DNA of 64,000 bases from JAUIAI01 sp045106815 (GTDB lineage Bacteria; Pseudomonadota; Gammaproteobacteria; Burkholderiales; Burkholderiaceae_E), in assembly GCA_045106815.1 (NCBI GenBank), contig JBGCFG010000043.1, forward strand, positions 50,221-114,220, in the 5' to 3' direction. The notes beneath the pieces are model-generated. The model made no database searches. It saw only the letters and a list, made by a program, of their open reading frames with translations, and was not told where the DNA came from. Every line of letters begins with the position of its first letter. The first letter of the stretch is position 1. Shown here piece by piece: positions 54,809 through 63,484 of the stretch. The position numbers were made by a program, and so were the translations under genes.

Positions 54809-55915
54809 ATGTCCGCGAAGGATCATCAGGACTTATTGGCACCGCCGCATAGCCAGCTACCGCCGAATGCCTATTTCGACCCGTCTTTGCTCGAACAGGA
54901 GCTCACCAGGCTCTTCGATCCCGGGCCGCACTATGTTGGGCATGAACTCATGATCCCCGAATTGGGGGACTACGCGACGGTTAAGGCAGAGGCAGACGGG
55001 CGCGTGCTGGTTCGCAACCCAAATGGCCCGGCTCTCCTGTCCAATGTGTGTCGGCATCGCCAGGCCATCATGTTGCGCGATCGAGGCAATGTGGAAAATA
55101 TCGTTTGCCCGTTGCACCGCTGGACTTACTCGCTTGACGGCGCTCTGCTCGGCGCCCCCCAGTTTACGAGTCAGCCAGATGCCTGCCTCGCTCAGTACCC
55201 GCTCCAAAACTGGCGCGGCCTGCTCTTTGCGGGCGGCCGTAATATCGCGGCAGACCTGGCTGCGGTTGGCGCCGAGGATCTGATCAATTTCGACGGCTAC
55301 AGACTCGACCATATCGAGATGCACCAGTGTGACTACAACTGGAAAACTTTCATCGAGGTCTATCTTGAGGACTATCACGTTGGGCCATTCCATCCCGGCC
55401 TCGGTCAGTTTGTGAGTTGTGACGACTTGCAATGGCAATTCGGTGATCAGTTCTCAATTCAGACCGTCGGTATCCATGAAGATCTGCAAAAACCGGGCAC
55501 TGATACCTATCGGCGCTGGCACGAACAGGTGCTCGATAGAAATGGGGGCAAGGTGCCTCGGTACGGCGCCATCTGGATGACTTACTACCCGAACATCATG
55601 GTGGAGTGGTATCCGGATGTCCTGGTTGTTTCGACCCTGATTCCAACCGGCCCGCAACAAACGCTCAACGTGGTCGAGTTTTACTACCCGGAAGAAATAT
55701 CTCTCTTTGAACGAACATTTGTTGAAGCAGAGCGAGCCGCGTATATGGAAACGGCGGTTGAAGATGACGAAATTGCGCGCCGCATGGATGAAGGCCGGCT
55801 TGCCCTGCTTAAGCGCGGCGCCGTCGAGACCGGCCCTTACCAAAGCCCGATGGAAGACGGTATGCAACACTTTCATGAGTATCTGCGTCGCCATTTGACC
55901 CTTGACCCGGCCTGA
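54809..55915 (+). CDS. Rieske oxygenase alpha subunit (aromatic ring-hydroxylating type)
   Basis: This 368-residue protein has a Rieske 2Fe-2S site with Cys81, His83 (NVCRHRQ), Cys100 and His103 (CPLHRWTY), and a mononuclear iron site with His190 and His195 (EDYHVGPFHPG). It belongs to the Rieske non-heme iron oxygenases, which hydroxylate or demethylate aromatic rings or quaternary amines using electrons from a separate reductase. The length and sequence suit a family close to carnitine/choline monooxygenase or phenylpropionate dioxygenase large subunits. No reductase or small subunit lies beside it. The substrate is unknown; the nearby aromatic cluster (on the other strand) suggests an aromatic compound, but this is weak evidence. 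Confidence 0.9.
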   Translation: MSAKDHQDLLAPPHSQLPPNAYFDPSLLEQELTRLFDPGPHYVGHELMIPELGDYATVKAEADGRVLVRNPNGPALLSNVCRHRQAIMLRDRGNVENIVCPLHRWTYSLDGALLGAPQFTSQPDACLAQYPLQNWRGLLFAGGRNIAADLAAVGAEDLINFDGYRLDHIEMHQCDYNWKTFIEVYLEDYHVGPFHPGLGQFVSCDDLQWQFGDQFSIQTVGIHEDLQKPGTDTYRRWHEQVLDRNGGKVPRYGAIWMTYYPNIMVEWYPDVLVVSTLIPTGPQQTLNVVEFYYPEEISLFERTFVEAERAAYMETAVEDDEIARRMDEGRLALLKRGAVETGPYQSPMEDGMQHFHEYLRRHLTLDPA

Positions 55916-55943
55916 ATGCTTCGGCCATAACTTTCGAGTCGCC

Positions 55944-56822
55944 ATGTCCACCGCCTCTTTGAAACACCCCCCCTTTCAAACCCTGATTGCCGCCGACGAA
56001 CTGGCGGAAATCATCGACCATTGCATTGTTGTCGACTGTCGCCATGAGCTTACCGACCCGGCCGCCGGCCGAAGTGCTTACAGTGAAGGGCACATTCCGG
56101 GCGCGCATTTTTTGCATCTGGACGAAGACCTTGCTGCGCCCCTGACCGGCTCGAACGGGCGCCACCCCTTGCCAAACCAGCACGACTTTGCGGCAAAAAT
56201 GGCGTCAATTGGTCTCACCCCCAATACCCAATTGATTGCCTATGACGCAGCGGGCGGCATGGTCGCCTCGCGCCTGTGGTGGATGGCCCGTTGGATCGGA
56301 CATTCGGCGGTGGCAGTCCTGGATGGAGGCATCGGTGGCTGGCAGAAGGCCGGGTTCCCGCTGAGCCGAGAGACGCCGCGGCCCACACCGACACCAGCCG
56401 CACAAGTCACGAGTCAGAACCAGGCGACGGTCACCGCAACGCAGTTGCTCGACAATATTCAGGCACGTTCGTGGCTTGTCGTCGATGCGCGCGCCAAGGC
56501 CCGATTTACGGGTGAGACAGAACCGATGGATGCCCGTGCCGGCCACATACCCGGTGCGATCAACCGGCCTTTCGCGGATAACCTTCGCGAGGACGGCCGC
56601 TTCAAGCCGGCACCGGTCATTGAGGCTGAGTTTCTGGCCTTGCTTGATGGGCAGGCCCCGGAGAAAGTTGTGCATTCATGCGGTTCAGGCGTTAGTGCAT
56701 GTCACAACCTGCTGGCGATGGCCTATGCCGGACTCGACGGCGGCCAGCTTTATCCTGGCTCATGGAGCGAATGGAGTTCCGACCCCGACAGACCAGTCGA
56801 AACCGGACCAGCATCAGCTTAA
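55944..56822 (+). CDS. sseA: 3-mercaptopyruvate/thiosulfate sulfurtransferase (SseA-like)
   Basis: This protein of about 292 residues has two rhodanese domains. The first holds VVDCRHELTDPAAGRSAYSEGHIPGAHFLHLD. The second holds the active loop CGSGVSACHNLLAM, with the catalytic Cys in the CGSGV(S/T)A form typical of mercaptopyruvate sulfurtransferases. It moves a sulfane sulfur to thiol acceptors or cyanide in the cytosol. I use the ATG at 55944, because an upstream in-frame ATG at 55902 lies inside the Rieske gene and adds residues not expected in the family. It follows the Rieske gene by 28 bases and is probably co-transcribed. Confidence 0.92.
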   Translation: MSTASLKHPPFQTLIAADELAEIIDHCIVVDCRHELTDPAAGRSAYSEGHIPGAHFLHLDEDLAAPLTGSNGRHPLPNQHDFAAKMASIGLTPNTQLIAYDAAGGMVASRLWWMARWIGHSAVAVLDGGIGGWQKAGFPLSRETPRPTPTPAAQVTSQNQATVTATQLLDNIQARSWLVVDARAKARFTGETEPMDARAGHIPGAINRPFADNLREDGRFKPAPVIEAEFLALLDGQAPEKVVHSCGSGVSACHNLLAMAYAGLDGGQLYPGSWSEWSSDPDRPVETGPASA

Positions 56823-56834
56823 TAGGTTCCTGCG

Positions 56835-57992
56835 TCAGGCCTGGCTCAGGCCGCCCGATCGGCTCTCAGCCAATTGCTTGAAGTAAGTGCGCCAGGGGAC
56901 TTCGACCCGGGCATAAAGCACCTGGGCCAGTACCAGCACAGCCAGCAGGTACACACCGAGTAGTGCCCACTGCGCCGGGCCCGGCATCAGCCTTGCTATC
57001 GCTGAGGCCGCCATCAAAACTGTCGCATGGACCAGATATACGGAGTAGCTTCGTTCCCCGAGCCATGCGCACCCGCGCCCTCTGAGTAAGCGCGCCAGCC
57101 AGCCGGTATCTGAGGCTATCGACAACACCAGCCATCCGAACAAAAACGGCCCAACCAGTAGCCAGTTGCCCGCCTGCTCAAGAAACATCAGATAGAGCGC
57201 GACAGCGGCAAGCGCCATGGCTTGCCCCACACCAGAGACATACCAGGACTTTTGAGTCGATTGCTGTTGCCGGTGCTGAAACCACAGAGCGCCCAGCACG
57301 CCCACTGAAAAGCTCATCAAGATGCGCATGAAACTGCGTTCAGCCAGGAACATCTCAACAAAATCGTCGTGTGCCATTGCCTCAAACGCGAACCAGACAA
57401 AGGACGCTGCGCCGAGTAGCCCAAATACGCCAGCGCGGTACAACGGTCTGGTCACCAGGAGGCAAACGATCAGGAAGATCAGATAGGTCCACAGCTCAAG
57501 TGAAACCGTCCATGACGGGTAATTCAATGCGTCGGTCCAGCGCAACCCCACCCCATGGAGCAACAGCAGGTTTAAAAGCAGATCCGGTCCATTGAACTGA
57601 TCGGGATCAAACATTGGCTGGTGGCCAACGTTTATCTCAAAGTGGACCCAGAGTATCCACTTTGTGACCTGCATCGCAATCCAAACGAGCAGGAAAAACA
57701 TCAGGGTCACCAGATGCAGTGGATAGAGTCGGCCAAATCGTCGCAACGCAAAGCCTTTTGCGCTGCCTGCTGTGTGCAGGCCGTCGCCATAGCGCAGGAA
57801 CATCACAAAGCCGCTCAGCACAAAAAAGAGATCAACGCAGATCCAGGCATTGCTGATAAAGGGGAGTGTTTCAAGGCCCGGCGCCATCGCGTCAATGGTG
57901 GTGGCGTGAAATAAAACGACCCCGATCGCGGCAAGACCGCGCAGACCTTCGTGCGCTCTGATGATTGACTGCGGGTTGCGAGAAGTTTGCAA
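56835..57992 (-). CDS. acyltransferase-3 family membrane protein
   Basis: This 385-residue inner-membrane protein has about 10 helices. The N-terminus GLRGLAAIGVVLFHATT includes the catalytic-region His of OafA/YrhL-type acyltransferases, and DLFFVLSGFVMFLRYG and RRFGRLYPLHLVTL are the other family motifs. Such enzymes O-acetylate or succinylate surface polysaccharides, antibiotics or lipids. There is no C-terminal SGNH domain. The start is TTG at 57992 with GGAGG five bases upstream; a GTG in another frame lies between them. It follows polA in the same direction after 148 bases and has no polysaccharide genes around it, so its target is unknown. Confidence 0.88.
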   Translation of the reverse strand: MQTSRNPQSIIRAHEGLRGLAAIGVVLFHATTIDAMAPGLETLPFISNAWICVDLFFVLSGFVMFLRYGDGLHTAGSAKGFALRRFGRLYPLHLVTLMFFLLVWIAMQVTKWILWVHFEINVGHQPMFDPDQFNGPDLLLNLLLLHGVGLRWTDALNYPSWTVSLELWTYLIFLIVCLLVTRPLYRAGVFGLLGAASFVWFAFEAMAHDDFVEMFLAERSFMRILMSFSVGVLGALWFQHRQQQSTQKSWYVSGVGQAMALAAVALYLMFLEQAGNWLLVGPFLFGWLVLSIASDTGWLARLLRGRGCAWLGERSYSVYLVHATVLMAASAIARLMPGPAQWALLGVYLLAVLVLAQVLYARVEVPWRTYFKQLAESRSGGLSQA

Positions 57993-58140
57993 TCACGCCT
58001 CCACTGCAGGACTCCCCTGACGGCGCATGCGTTCATCAAACCGCACTTATCTTGTCGAGGCAAGCGCGGCTCTGTTGCAAGTCTTCAGTTCAGTGACACT
58101 TTACCTTTTCAGTAAGCGGGTGTCAGGCAGTTTGCTCCCA

Positions 58141-60906
58141 TCAATGAGCTTGCTCCCAATTCGGCCCAACGCCAGACTCAACAAGCAAAGGCACATTCAA
58201 AGTCGCTGCATTCGACATTAGCTCTGGCACTTTTGACACGATCAAGTCTTTTTCGTCGTCCGGCACCTCAAGCACGAGTTCATCATGCACTTGCATGATG
58301 ATGAGGGTGCGCAACTTTTGCTCAGTCAGCCAGTCCTGCACTTTGACCATTGCCATTTTGATCAGATCTGCCGCTGTGCCCTGCATAGGTGCGTTAATCG
58401 CGGCGCGCTCGGCCCCTTGTCTTCGCGGTCCATTGGGGCTATTAATTTCAGGCAGCCAGAGCCGACGGCCGAAAACGGTTTCCACATAGCCTTGTTGCTT
58501 AGCCGTGACCCGCGTGTTTTCCATATAGGTCGCAACGCCAGGGTATCGGGCAAAGTAGCGATCAATGTACGATGCGGCCGCGCTACGCTCGATGCCCAGG
58601 TTTTTCGCCAGGCCAAACGCGCTCATGCCATAAATCAAGCCAAAGTTAATGACCTTTGCGTAGCGCCGTTGCTCGGCATCCACCTGATCCAATTCGACGC
58701 CAAACACTTCTGCAGCAGTCGCTTTATGTACATCGAGCCCCTTTTCAAAGGCGCTGACCAAGCCAGCGTCTGAACTGATGTGCGCCATGATGCGCAGCTC
58801 AATCTGCGAGTAGTCACAAGAGACAATCGAGCATCCAGGCGACGGAATAAACGCTTCACGAATACGTCTGCCCTCAGTCGTACGCACAGGAATATTCTGT
58901 AGATTGGGATCAGTTGAAGCGAGACGACCGGTTACTGCGGTGGCTTGAGCATAGTTGGTATGCACCCTGCCGGTAACTGGGTGAATCATGCCCGGAAGCT
59001 TGTCGGTATATGTGCCTTTGAGTTTCGACAGACTGCGATGCTCCAGGACCAGTTTGGGAAGAGGGTAATCCTCAGCCAGCTTGTTCAAGACTTCTTCGTC
59101 AGTTGAAGGCTGGCCGCTAGCCGTCTTTTTCACAACTGGCAACTCAAGCTTGCCGAACAACACTTCTCCAAGCTGCTTGGGTGAACCCAGGTTAAACGGC
59201 TGCCCGGCGATGTCATAGGCCTGCTGCTCTAACTCGAGCAGACGAGTGCCAATCTGATTTGACTGTTTGGCCAGTGCCTCCGGGTCGATCAAGACGCCGT
59301 TACGCTCAATCTGCAGTAACGCACTCAATGAAGGTAGCTCGATCTCCCGATAGACGTGCAAGAGGCTGTCGTCTTTTTCAATTTGAGGAAATAAAGTCAG
59401 GTGCAACTGCAATGTGATGTCGGCATCTTCCGCTGCGTACTCACAGGCGCGATCCAAATCCACCTGATCAAAGCCGATCTGCTTGGCACCTTTGCCTGCG
59501 ACCTCGGTATAGCTAATGGTTTGCCGTCCCAGGTGCCGCTTCGCCATGGAGTCCATGTCATGTGGGCGGTGCGCTTCCAGCACGTAGCTTTGCAGCAAAG
59601 TGTCGTGATCAATACCAGCCAGCCGGATGTCGTAGTTTGCGAGAATGTGCGCGTCATACTTCAGGTTTTGCCCAACCTTGGCCATCGCTGGGTCTTGCAG
59701 CCAGTCTTTAAGTTGGTCCAGCACCCAATCCCGATCCAGCTGGTCTGGCGCGCCCGGATAGCGATGCGCCACCGGGATATAGCAAGCTTTGCCCGGCTCA
59801 ATAGCCAGCGACAAACCAACCAGCTCAGCCTGCATGGCATCCAAGGAGGTGGTTTCAGTATCAAAGGCAACCAGCGGCGCCTTCTTGATCGCCTCATGCC
59901 AGGCATTGAAAGCCTCAGTCGTCAGCACACATTCGGCTTTTGTTTCACTTGGAAAAGCCGGCTCACCACTGTCAGACGATCCGGCAGAGGCGCCATCGCC
60001 TGCTCCACCGCCCAGCGCATGGCGCACCTCGCGCAACCAGGTCTTGAAACCCGCTCGCTCAAAAAGCGTCACCAGCTCAGGCAAGTCTTCAGCCGCGAGC
60101 GAAAGGCCGGCATCAAAGTCGGCGAGTTCATCAGGCAGTTCGACATCAGTCTTGATCGTGACTAATTCGCGCCCGGTGGGCAAAAACGCCAGGGCAGCCC
60201 TTAGGTTTTCACCAACTTTCCCTTTCACCTCATCGGCATTGGCAATGACACCATCGAGGGAGTCGTAAGCACTCAGCCACTTGACGGCAGTTTTGGGGCC
60301 GCATTTCTCAACGCCGGGCACGTTGTCCACGGTGTCACCAACCAGTGCCAGGTAGTCCACAATCCGGTCCGGGGGAACGCCAAACTTTGCCTGCACTTTA
60401 GCTGGATCAAGAAATTCGATCGGTGCGTTGTCGCGGGTCATTGTATTAAACAAGGTAACTTGTTCATCGACGAGTTGGGCCATGTCTTTATCGCCCGTCG
60501 AGACCCGGGTCTTGATTTCCCTGGCGCTCGCCCGCACCGCCAGCGTGCCAATAACATCATCCGCCTCGACGCCACCAATCATCACCAATGGCCAGCCCAT
60601 TGCGCGCACGATTTCATGAATCAGAGGGATCTGGCTCGCGAGATCAGGGGGCATCGAAGGCCGGGTAGCCTTGTATTGCTCGTAGAGGTCGTCGCGGAAT
60701 GTCTTGCCTGGCGCGTCAAACACAACAGCACCGTACTGCGCCCCGGCGTTCAATTTGCCGTCGGCCCGCAGACGCCGTAGCATCCCGACCATGCCGTAAA
60801 TGGCCCCGGTTGGCTCGCCGGCAGGATTACGCAGATCCGGCAATGCATGGAAAGCGCGGTATAGATAACTCGACCCATCGACGAGCAGGAGTGTTTTTTC
60901 GGTCAT
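58141..60906 (-). CDS. polA: DNA polymerase I
   Basis: This 921-residue enzyme has all three domains. The 5'-3' exonuclease (1 to about 290) begins LLLVDGSSYLYRAFHALP. The 3'-5' proofreading exonuclease (about 320-520) keeps the acidic pair in VAFDTETTSLD and the later DAHILANYDI, so proofreading should be active. The polymerase domain has motif A (SCDYSQIELRIMAHIS), the O-helix (RRYAKVINFGLIYGMSAFGLA) and motif C (QVHDELVLEV). It fills gaps in repair and replaces RNA primers. The start ATG at 60906 interlocks with that of the divergent gene in the palindrome TCATGA; a TTG four codons upstream is less likely. Confidence 0.97.
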   Translation of the reverse strand: MTEKTLLLVDGSSYLYRAFHALPDLRNPAGEPTGAIYGMVGMLRRLRADGKLNAGAQYGAVVFDAPGKTFRDDLYEQYKATRPSMPPDLASQIPLIHEIVRAMGWPLVMIGGVEADDVIGTLAVRASAREIKTRVSTGDKDMAQLVDEQVTLFNTMTRDNAPIEFLDPAKVQAKFGVPPDRIVDYLALVGDTVDNVPGVEKCGPKTAVKWLSAYDSLDGVIANADEVKGKVGENLRAALAFLPTGRELVTIKTDVELPDELADFDAGLSLAAEDLPELVTLFERAGFKTWLREVRHALGGGAGDGASAGSSDSGEPAFPSETKAECVLTTEAFNAWHEAIKKAPLVAFDTETTSLDAMQAELVGLSLAIEPGKACYIPVAHRYPGAPDQLDRDWVLDQLKDWLQDPAMAKVGQNLKYDAHILANYDIRLAGIDHDTLLQSYVLEAHRPHDMDSMAKRHLGRQTISYTEVAGKGAKQIGFDQVDLDRACEYAAEDADITLQLHLTLFPQIEKDDSLLHVYREIELPSLSALLQIERNGVLIDPEALAKQSNQIGTRLLELEQQAYDIAGQPFNLGSPKQLGEVLFGKLELPVVKKTASGQPSTDEEVLNKLAEDYPLPKLVLEHRSLSKLKGTYTDKLPGMIHPVTGRVHTNYAQATAVTGRLASTDPNLQNIPVRTTEGRRIREAFIPSPGCSIVSCDYSQIELRIMAHISSDAGLVSAFEKGLDVHKATAAEVFGVELDQVDAEQRRYAKVINFGLIYGMSAFGLAKNLGIERSAAASYIDRYFARYPGVATYMENTRVTAKQQGYVETVFGRRLWLPEINSPNGPRRQGAERAAINAPMQGTAADLIKMAMVKVQDWLTEQKLRTLIIMQVHDELVLEVPDDEKDLIVSKVPELMSNAATLNVPLLVESGVGPNWEQAH

Positions 60907-61639
60907 GACGAGCAGCAAAAAGGCGCCGCAGTTGCGTTCAATCGCGGATTCTCACCGCTCCACCACCCAGAAAGCCCGGGGGTCCTGGCACATCCTGGGC
61001 ATTATCTCAGAGTTCGTTGAAGCGACCGAAAAACTTGCATCTGTTCGACCGGCGGTTTCAATTTTTGGTAGTGCGAGACTCCAACCGGGCTCCCCCTGGT
61101 ACGAATGGACCGTTGAGCTGAGCCGCGCACTTTCGGATGCGGGTTTCGCCGTGATTTCAGGCGGCGGCCCGGGCATCATGGAAGCAGCCAACAAAGGCGC
61201 GCAAGATGGTGCCTCCCCCTCCATCGGGCTGAACATCAAGCTACCCATGGAAGAAGGTCACAATGAGTTTCAGGATATATCGGTAGATTTCCGGCATTTC
61301 TTTGCTCGCAAAGTGGCGTTTGCTAAATACGCGAGTGCCTTCGTGGCTGTGCCGGGTGGCTTTGGCACGCTGGATGAGTTGGCTGAAGTGCTCACCCTGA
61401 TTCAAACCGGTATGGGAAGACGCATCCCGGTGATTTTGGCTGGACGCGATTTTTGGCAGCCACTGGTAGATTGGATGCGTAACCAGCAACTCGGGGAAGG
61501 CCTGATCTCTGAAGATGACCTTGATCTCTTTTTGGTTACCGATGACCAGCAAGCGGTGATTGACGCAATATTCGATTTTTATCAGACCCGCAGTTTTGAG
61601 CCAACCGACCAGGACGATGAGTCCTTGCTTTCCCTCTAA
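60905..61639 (+). CDS. LOG family protein (TIGR00730-type nucleoside monophosphate phosphoribohydrolase)
   Basis: This 244-residue cytosolic protein has a Rossmann-like fold with VSIFGSARLQPGSPWYE, GGGPGIMEAANKGAQD and the LOG active motif PGGFGTLDELAEVLTLIQTG. LOG enzymes split nucleoside 5'-monophosphates into base and ribose 5-phosphate; plant homologues make cytokinins, and many bacterial ones salvage or degrade nucleotides. It begins with ATG at 60905, whose bases overlap the polA start on the other strand; a TTG at 60932 would give a shorter form starting just before RSIADSH. It is followed by thrB after 35 bases. Confidence 0.9.
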   Translation: MTSSKKAPQLRSIADSHRSTTQKARGSWHILGIISEFVEATEKLASVRPAVSIFGSARLQPGSPWYEWTVELSRALSDAGFAVISGGGPGIMEAANKGAQDGASPSIGLNIKLPMEEGHNEFQDISVDFRHFFARKVAFAKYASAFVAVPGGFGTLDELAEVLTLIQTGMGRRIPVILAGRDFWQPLVDWMRNQQLGEGLISEDDLDLFLVTDDQQAVIDAIFDFYQTRSFEPTDQDDESLLSL

Positions 61640-61674
61640 ACCGCACCATCGCCTACCTCGTCGAGATCATTCCC

Positions 61675-62676
61675 ATGGCCGTATTCACGCCAGTCAGTCG
61701 CGCTGAATTAATTGGCTTCGTCGAACGGTATGACGTGGGCGAGCTCGTCGCCTATGAGGGTATTGACTCAGGGATCGAGAACACCAATTACTTTGTCGAT
61801 ACCGAACAAGGTCAATGGGTATTGACCGTCTTTGAGCGACTAGCCCCAGATCAGTTGCCGTTTTACCTGGACTTGATGCACCACCTTGCCGATCGGGAAG
61901 TGCCGTGCCCCAACCCCCTGCCCGCTTGCAATGGCAGCTCTTTGGGGCAAATCGCTGGCAAGCCGGCAGCGCTTGTCACTCGTTTGCCGGGCCGCGCACA
62001 GATGCAACCCGACCCAGCCCACTGCGCCGCTGTAGGCGAGGTACTCGCTCGCATGCACCTCGCAGCCGAGAGCTATGCCGGTTCGCAGAGAAACCTGCGC
62101 GGGCTGGCCTGGTGGCGGGAAGTCGTGCCAGCCTTACTGCCCCGTATTCCCGTACGCGGGCGCGGATTGCTCGAAGAAGAGATGGCTGTGCAATCAACCT
62201 TTGCGAGTAGCGCAGCGTATCGGCAACTGCCTGGCAGCGTCATTCACGCAGACCTGTTCAGAGACAACGTCTTGTTCAGTGAAAACGATGGCAAGCCGGT
62301 CGTTGGCGGGGTTATCGATTTTTACTTTGCCGGGCTCGATACCTGGGTATTCGATCTGGCGGTAACAGTAAATGACTGGTGCACTCATGATTCTGATTGC
62401 AGCTTTAACCATGACCGCCTCAATGCGTTGCTGGGCGCCTACCAGAGCGTCCGCCCGGTCACGCGAGCGGAACAAGCCGCATGGCCTTACGCCTTGCGCG
62501 CTGCGGCCCTACGATTCTGGGTCTCTCGCCTGCACGATGCGTTTGCCCCGCGCCCTGCGGAAATGATTACCCCCAAGAATCCCGCGCATTTTGAGCAGAT
62601 GTTAATGTCAAGGCGTCAGGACGGCGTAACTGCCGGACAGGCACTGACCGCATCATTGCCGGCAAACAACCGCTAA
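61675..62676 (+). CDS. thrB: homoserine kinase (ThrB, aminoglycoside-phosphotransferase-like type)
   Basis: This 333-residue enzyme phosphorylates homoserine for threonine synthesis. It belongs to the protein-kinase-like ThrB2 family found in many betaproteobacteria and pseudomonads, not to the GHMP kinase type. The start MAVFTPVSRAELIGFVERYDVGEL and GIENTNYFVDTEQGQWVLTVFE are diagnostic. The catalytic loop is VIHADLFRDNVLF and the metal-binding Asp is in GGVIDFYFAG. It lies in a compact run with the LOG gene before it and the BPSS1780-type gene 19 bases after it. Confidence 0.95.
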   Translation: MAVFTPVSRAELIGFVERYDVGELVAYEGIDSGIENTNYFVDTEQGQWVLTVFERLAPDQLPFYLDLMHHLADREVPCPNPLPACNGSSLGQIAGKPAALVTRLPGRAQMQPDPAHCAAVGEVLARMHLAAESYAGSQRNLRGLAWWREVVPALLPRIPVRGRGLLEEEMAVQSTFASSAAYRQLPGSVIHADLFRDNVLFSENDGKPVVGGVIDFYFAGLDTWVFDLAVTVNDWCTHDSDCSFNHDRLNALLGAYQSVRPVTRAEQAAWPYALRAAALRFWVSRLHDAFAPRPAEMITPKNPAHFEQMLMSRRQDGVTAGQALTASLPANNR

Positions 62677-62695
62677 AGCCATCAACCAAAGCTGA

Positions 62696-63460
62696 ATGAA
62701 CATCACTCCGCAACCTGCCGCTCGTGGCCTGCTCTGGCTGGCCGAAGGGCTGCGCCTGATGAAGCGACAACCACTCGGTCTGTTCGCTATGACATTTCTT
62801 AGCATTGCGCTAACGCTACTGCCATCGATCATCCCCGGCATCGGAACGCTCTTGACTCTTGTCGTTCAACCAGCCATCTACTTTGGTCTCATGACAGCAA
62901 TCAAAGCAATTGATGAAGGCGAACACCCCAACCCCCGGCTGTTGCTGGCTGCGTTCAAACCTGAGGAGTCAGGCAATGTCTGGCAGCCTTTGCTCGTACT
63001 TGGCACTATCAACGCGGCATTGGTGGTGTGCGTGATGTTGGTGGCAACACTGTTTGCTGCAGATACCGCGCCGATCATGATCTCTCAAGATCAACCTGCG
63101 CCCGACCCTGAACTACTCACCCAATGGCTCCAATCGACGCTCATTTTCGCCGTGTTGTTTATGCCCGTGCAAATGGCGATGTGGTACGCCCCGCTCTTCG
63201 TTGGCTGGCATGGCACACCGGCGGGTAAATCACTGTTTTTCAGCCTGGTCGCTGTCTGGCGAAACAAGTGGGGCTTCGCCGCCCTGTTTATCGGCTGGAT
63301 GGCCATTTTGTTTGTGCTGATTTTGATCCTCAACTTGCTGGTTGCGGGCCTGGGCCTGGCACCTGCCCTGCTATCGATGATGATTGCGCCATTGACGCTA
63401 CTCATTATTTCGGCAGCCTATTGCAGTTTCTGGGTTAACTATCGCGATGTGATTCGCTAA
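62696..63460 (+). CDS. BPSS1780-type integral membrane protein
   Basis: This 254-residue protein has about six hydrophobic segments and begins with ARGLLWLAEGLRLMKRQPLGLF, a start typical of the betaproteobacterial BPSS1780 family. Function is unknown. The position directly after thrB is conserved in Burkholderiales as far as I recall, which supports the assignment and the taxonomic guess. A polar loop of about 30 residues rich in Pro, Asp and Gln lies between the second and third hydrophobic blocks. Confidence 0.85.
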   Translation: MNITPQPAARGLLWLAEGLRLMKRQPLGLFAMTFLSIALTLLPSIIPGIGTLLTLVVQPAIYFGLMTAIKAIDEGEHPNPRLLLAAFKPEESGNVWQPLLVLGTINAALVVCVMLVATLFAADTAPIMISQDQPAPDPELLTQWLQSTLIFAVLFMPVQMAMWYAPLFVGWHGTPAGKSLFFSLVAVWRNKWGFAALFIGWMAILFVLILILNLLVAGLGLAPALLSMMIAPLTLLIISAAYCSFWVNYRDVIR

Positions 63461-63484
63461 GGCCTGGTAGGGCCTGTTAACACT

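Noticed and set aside
58070..58125. Terminator after polA (TGACAC / GTGTCA repeat)
   Set aside because: The stem is only 6 bp with a loop of more than 20 bases and no T-run, so it is not convincing.
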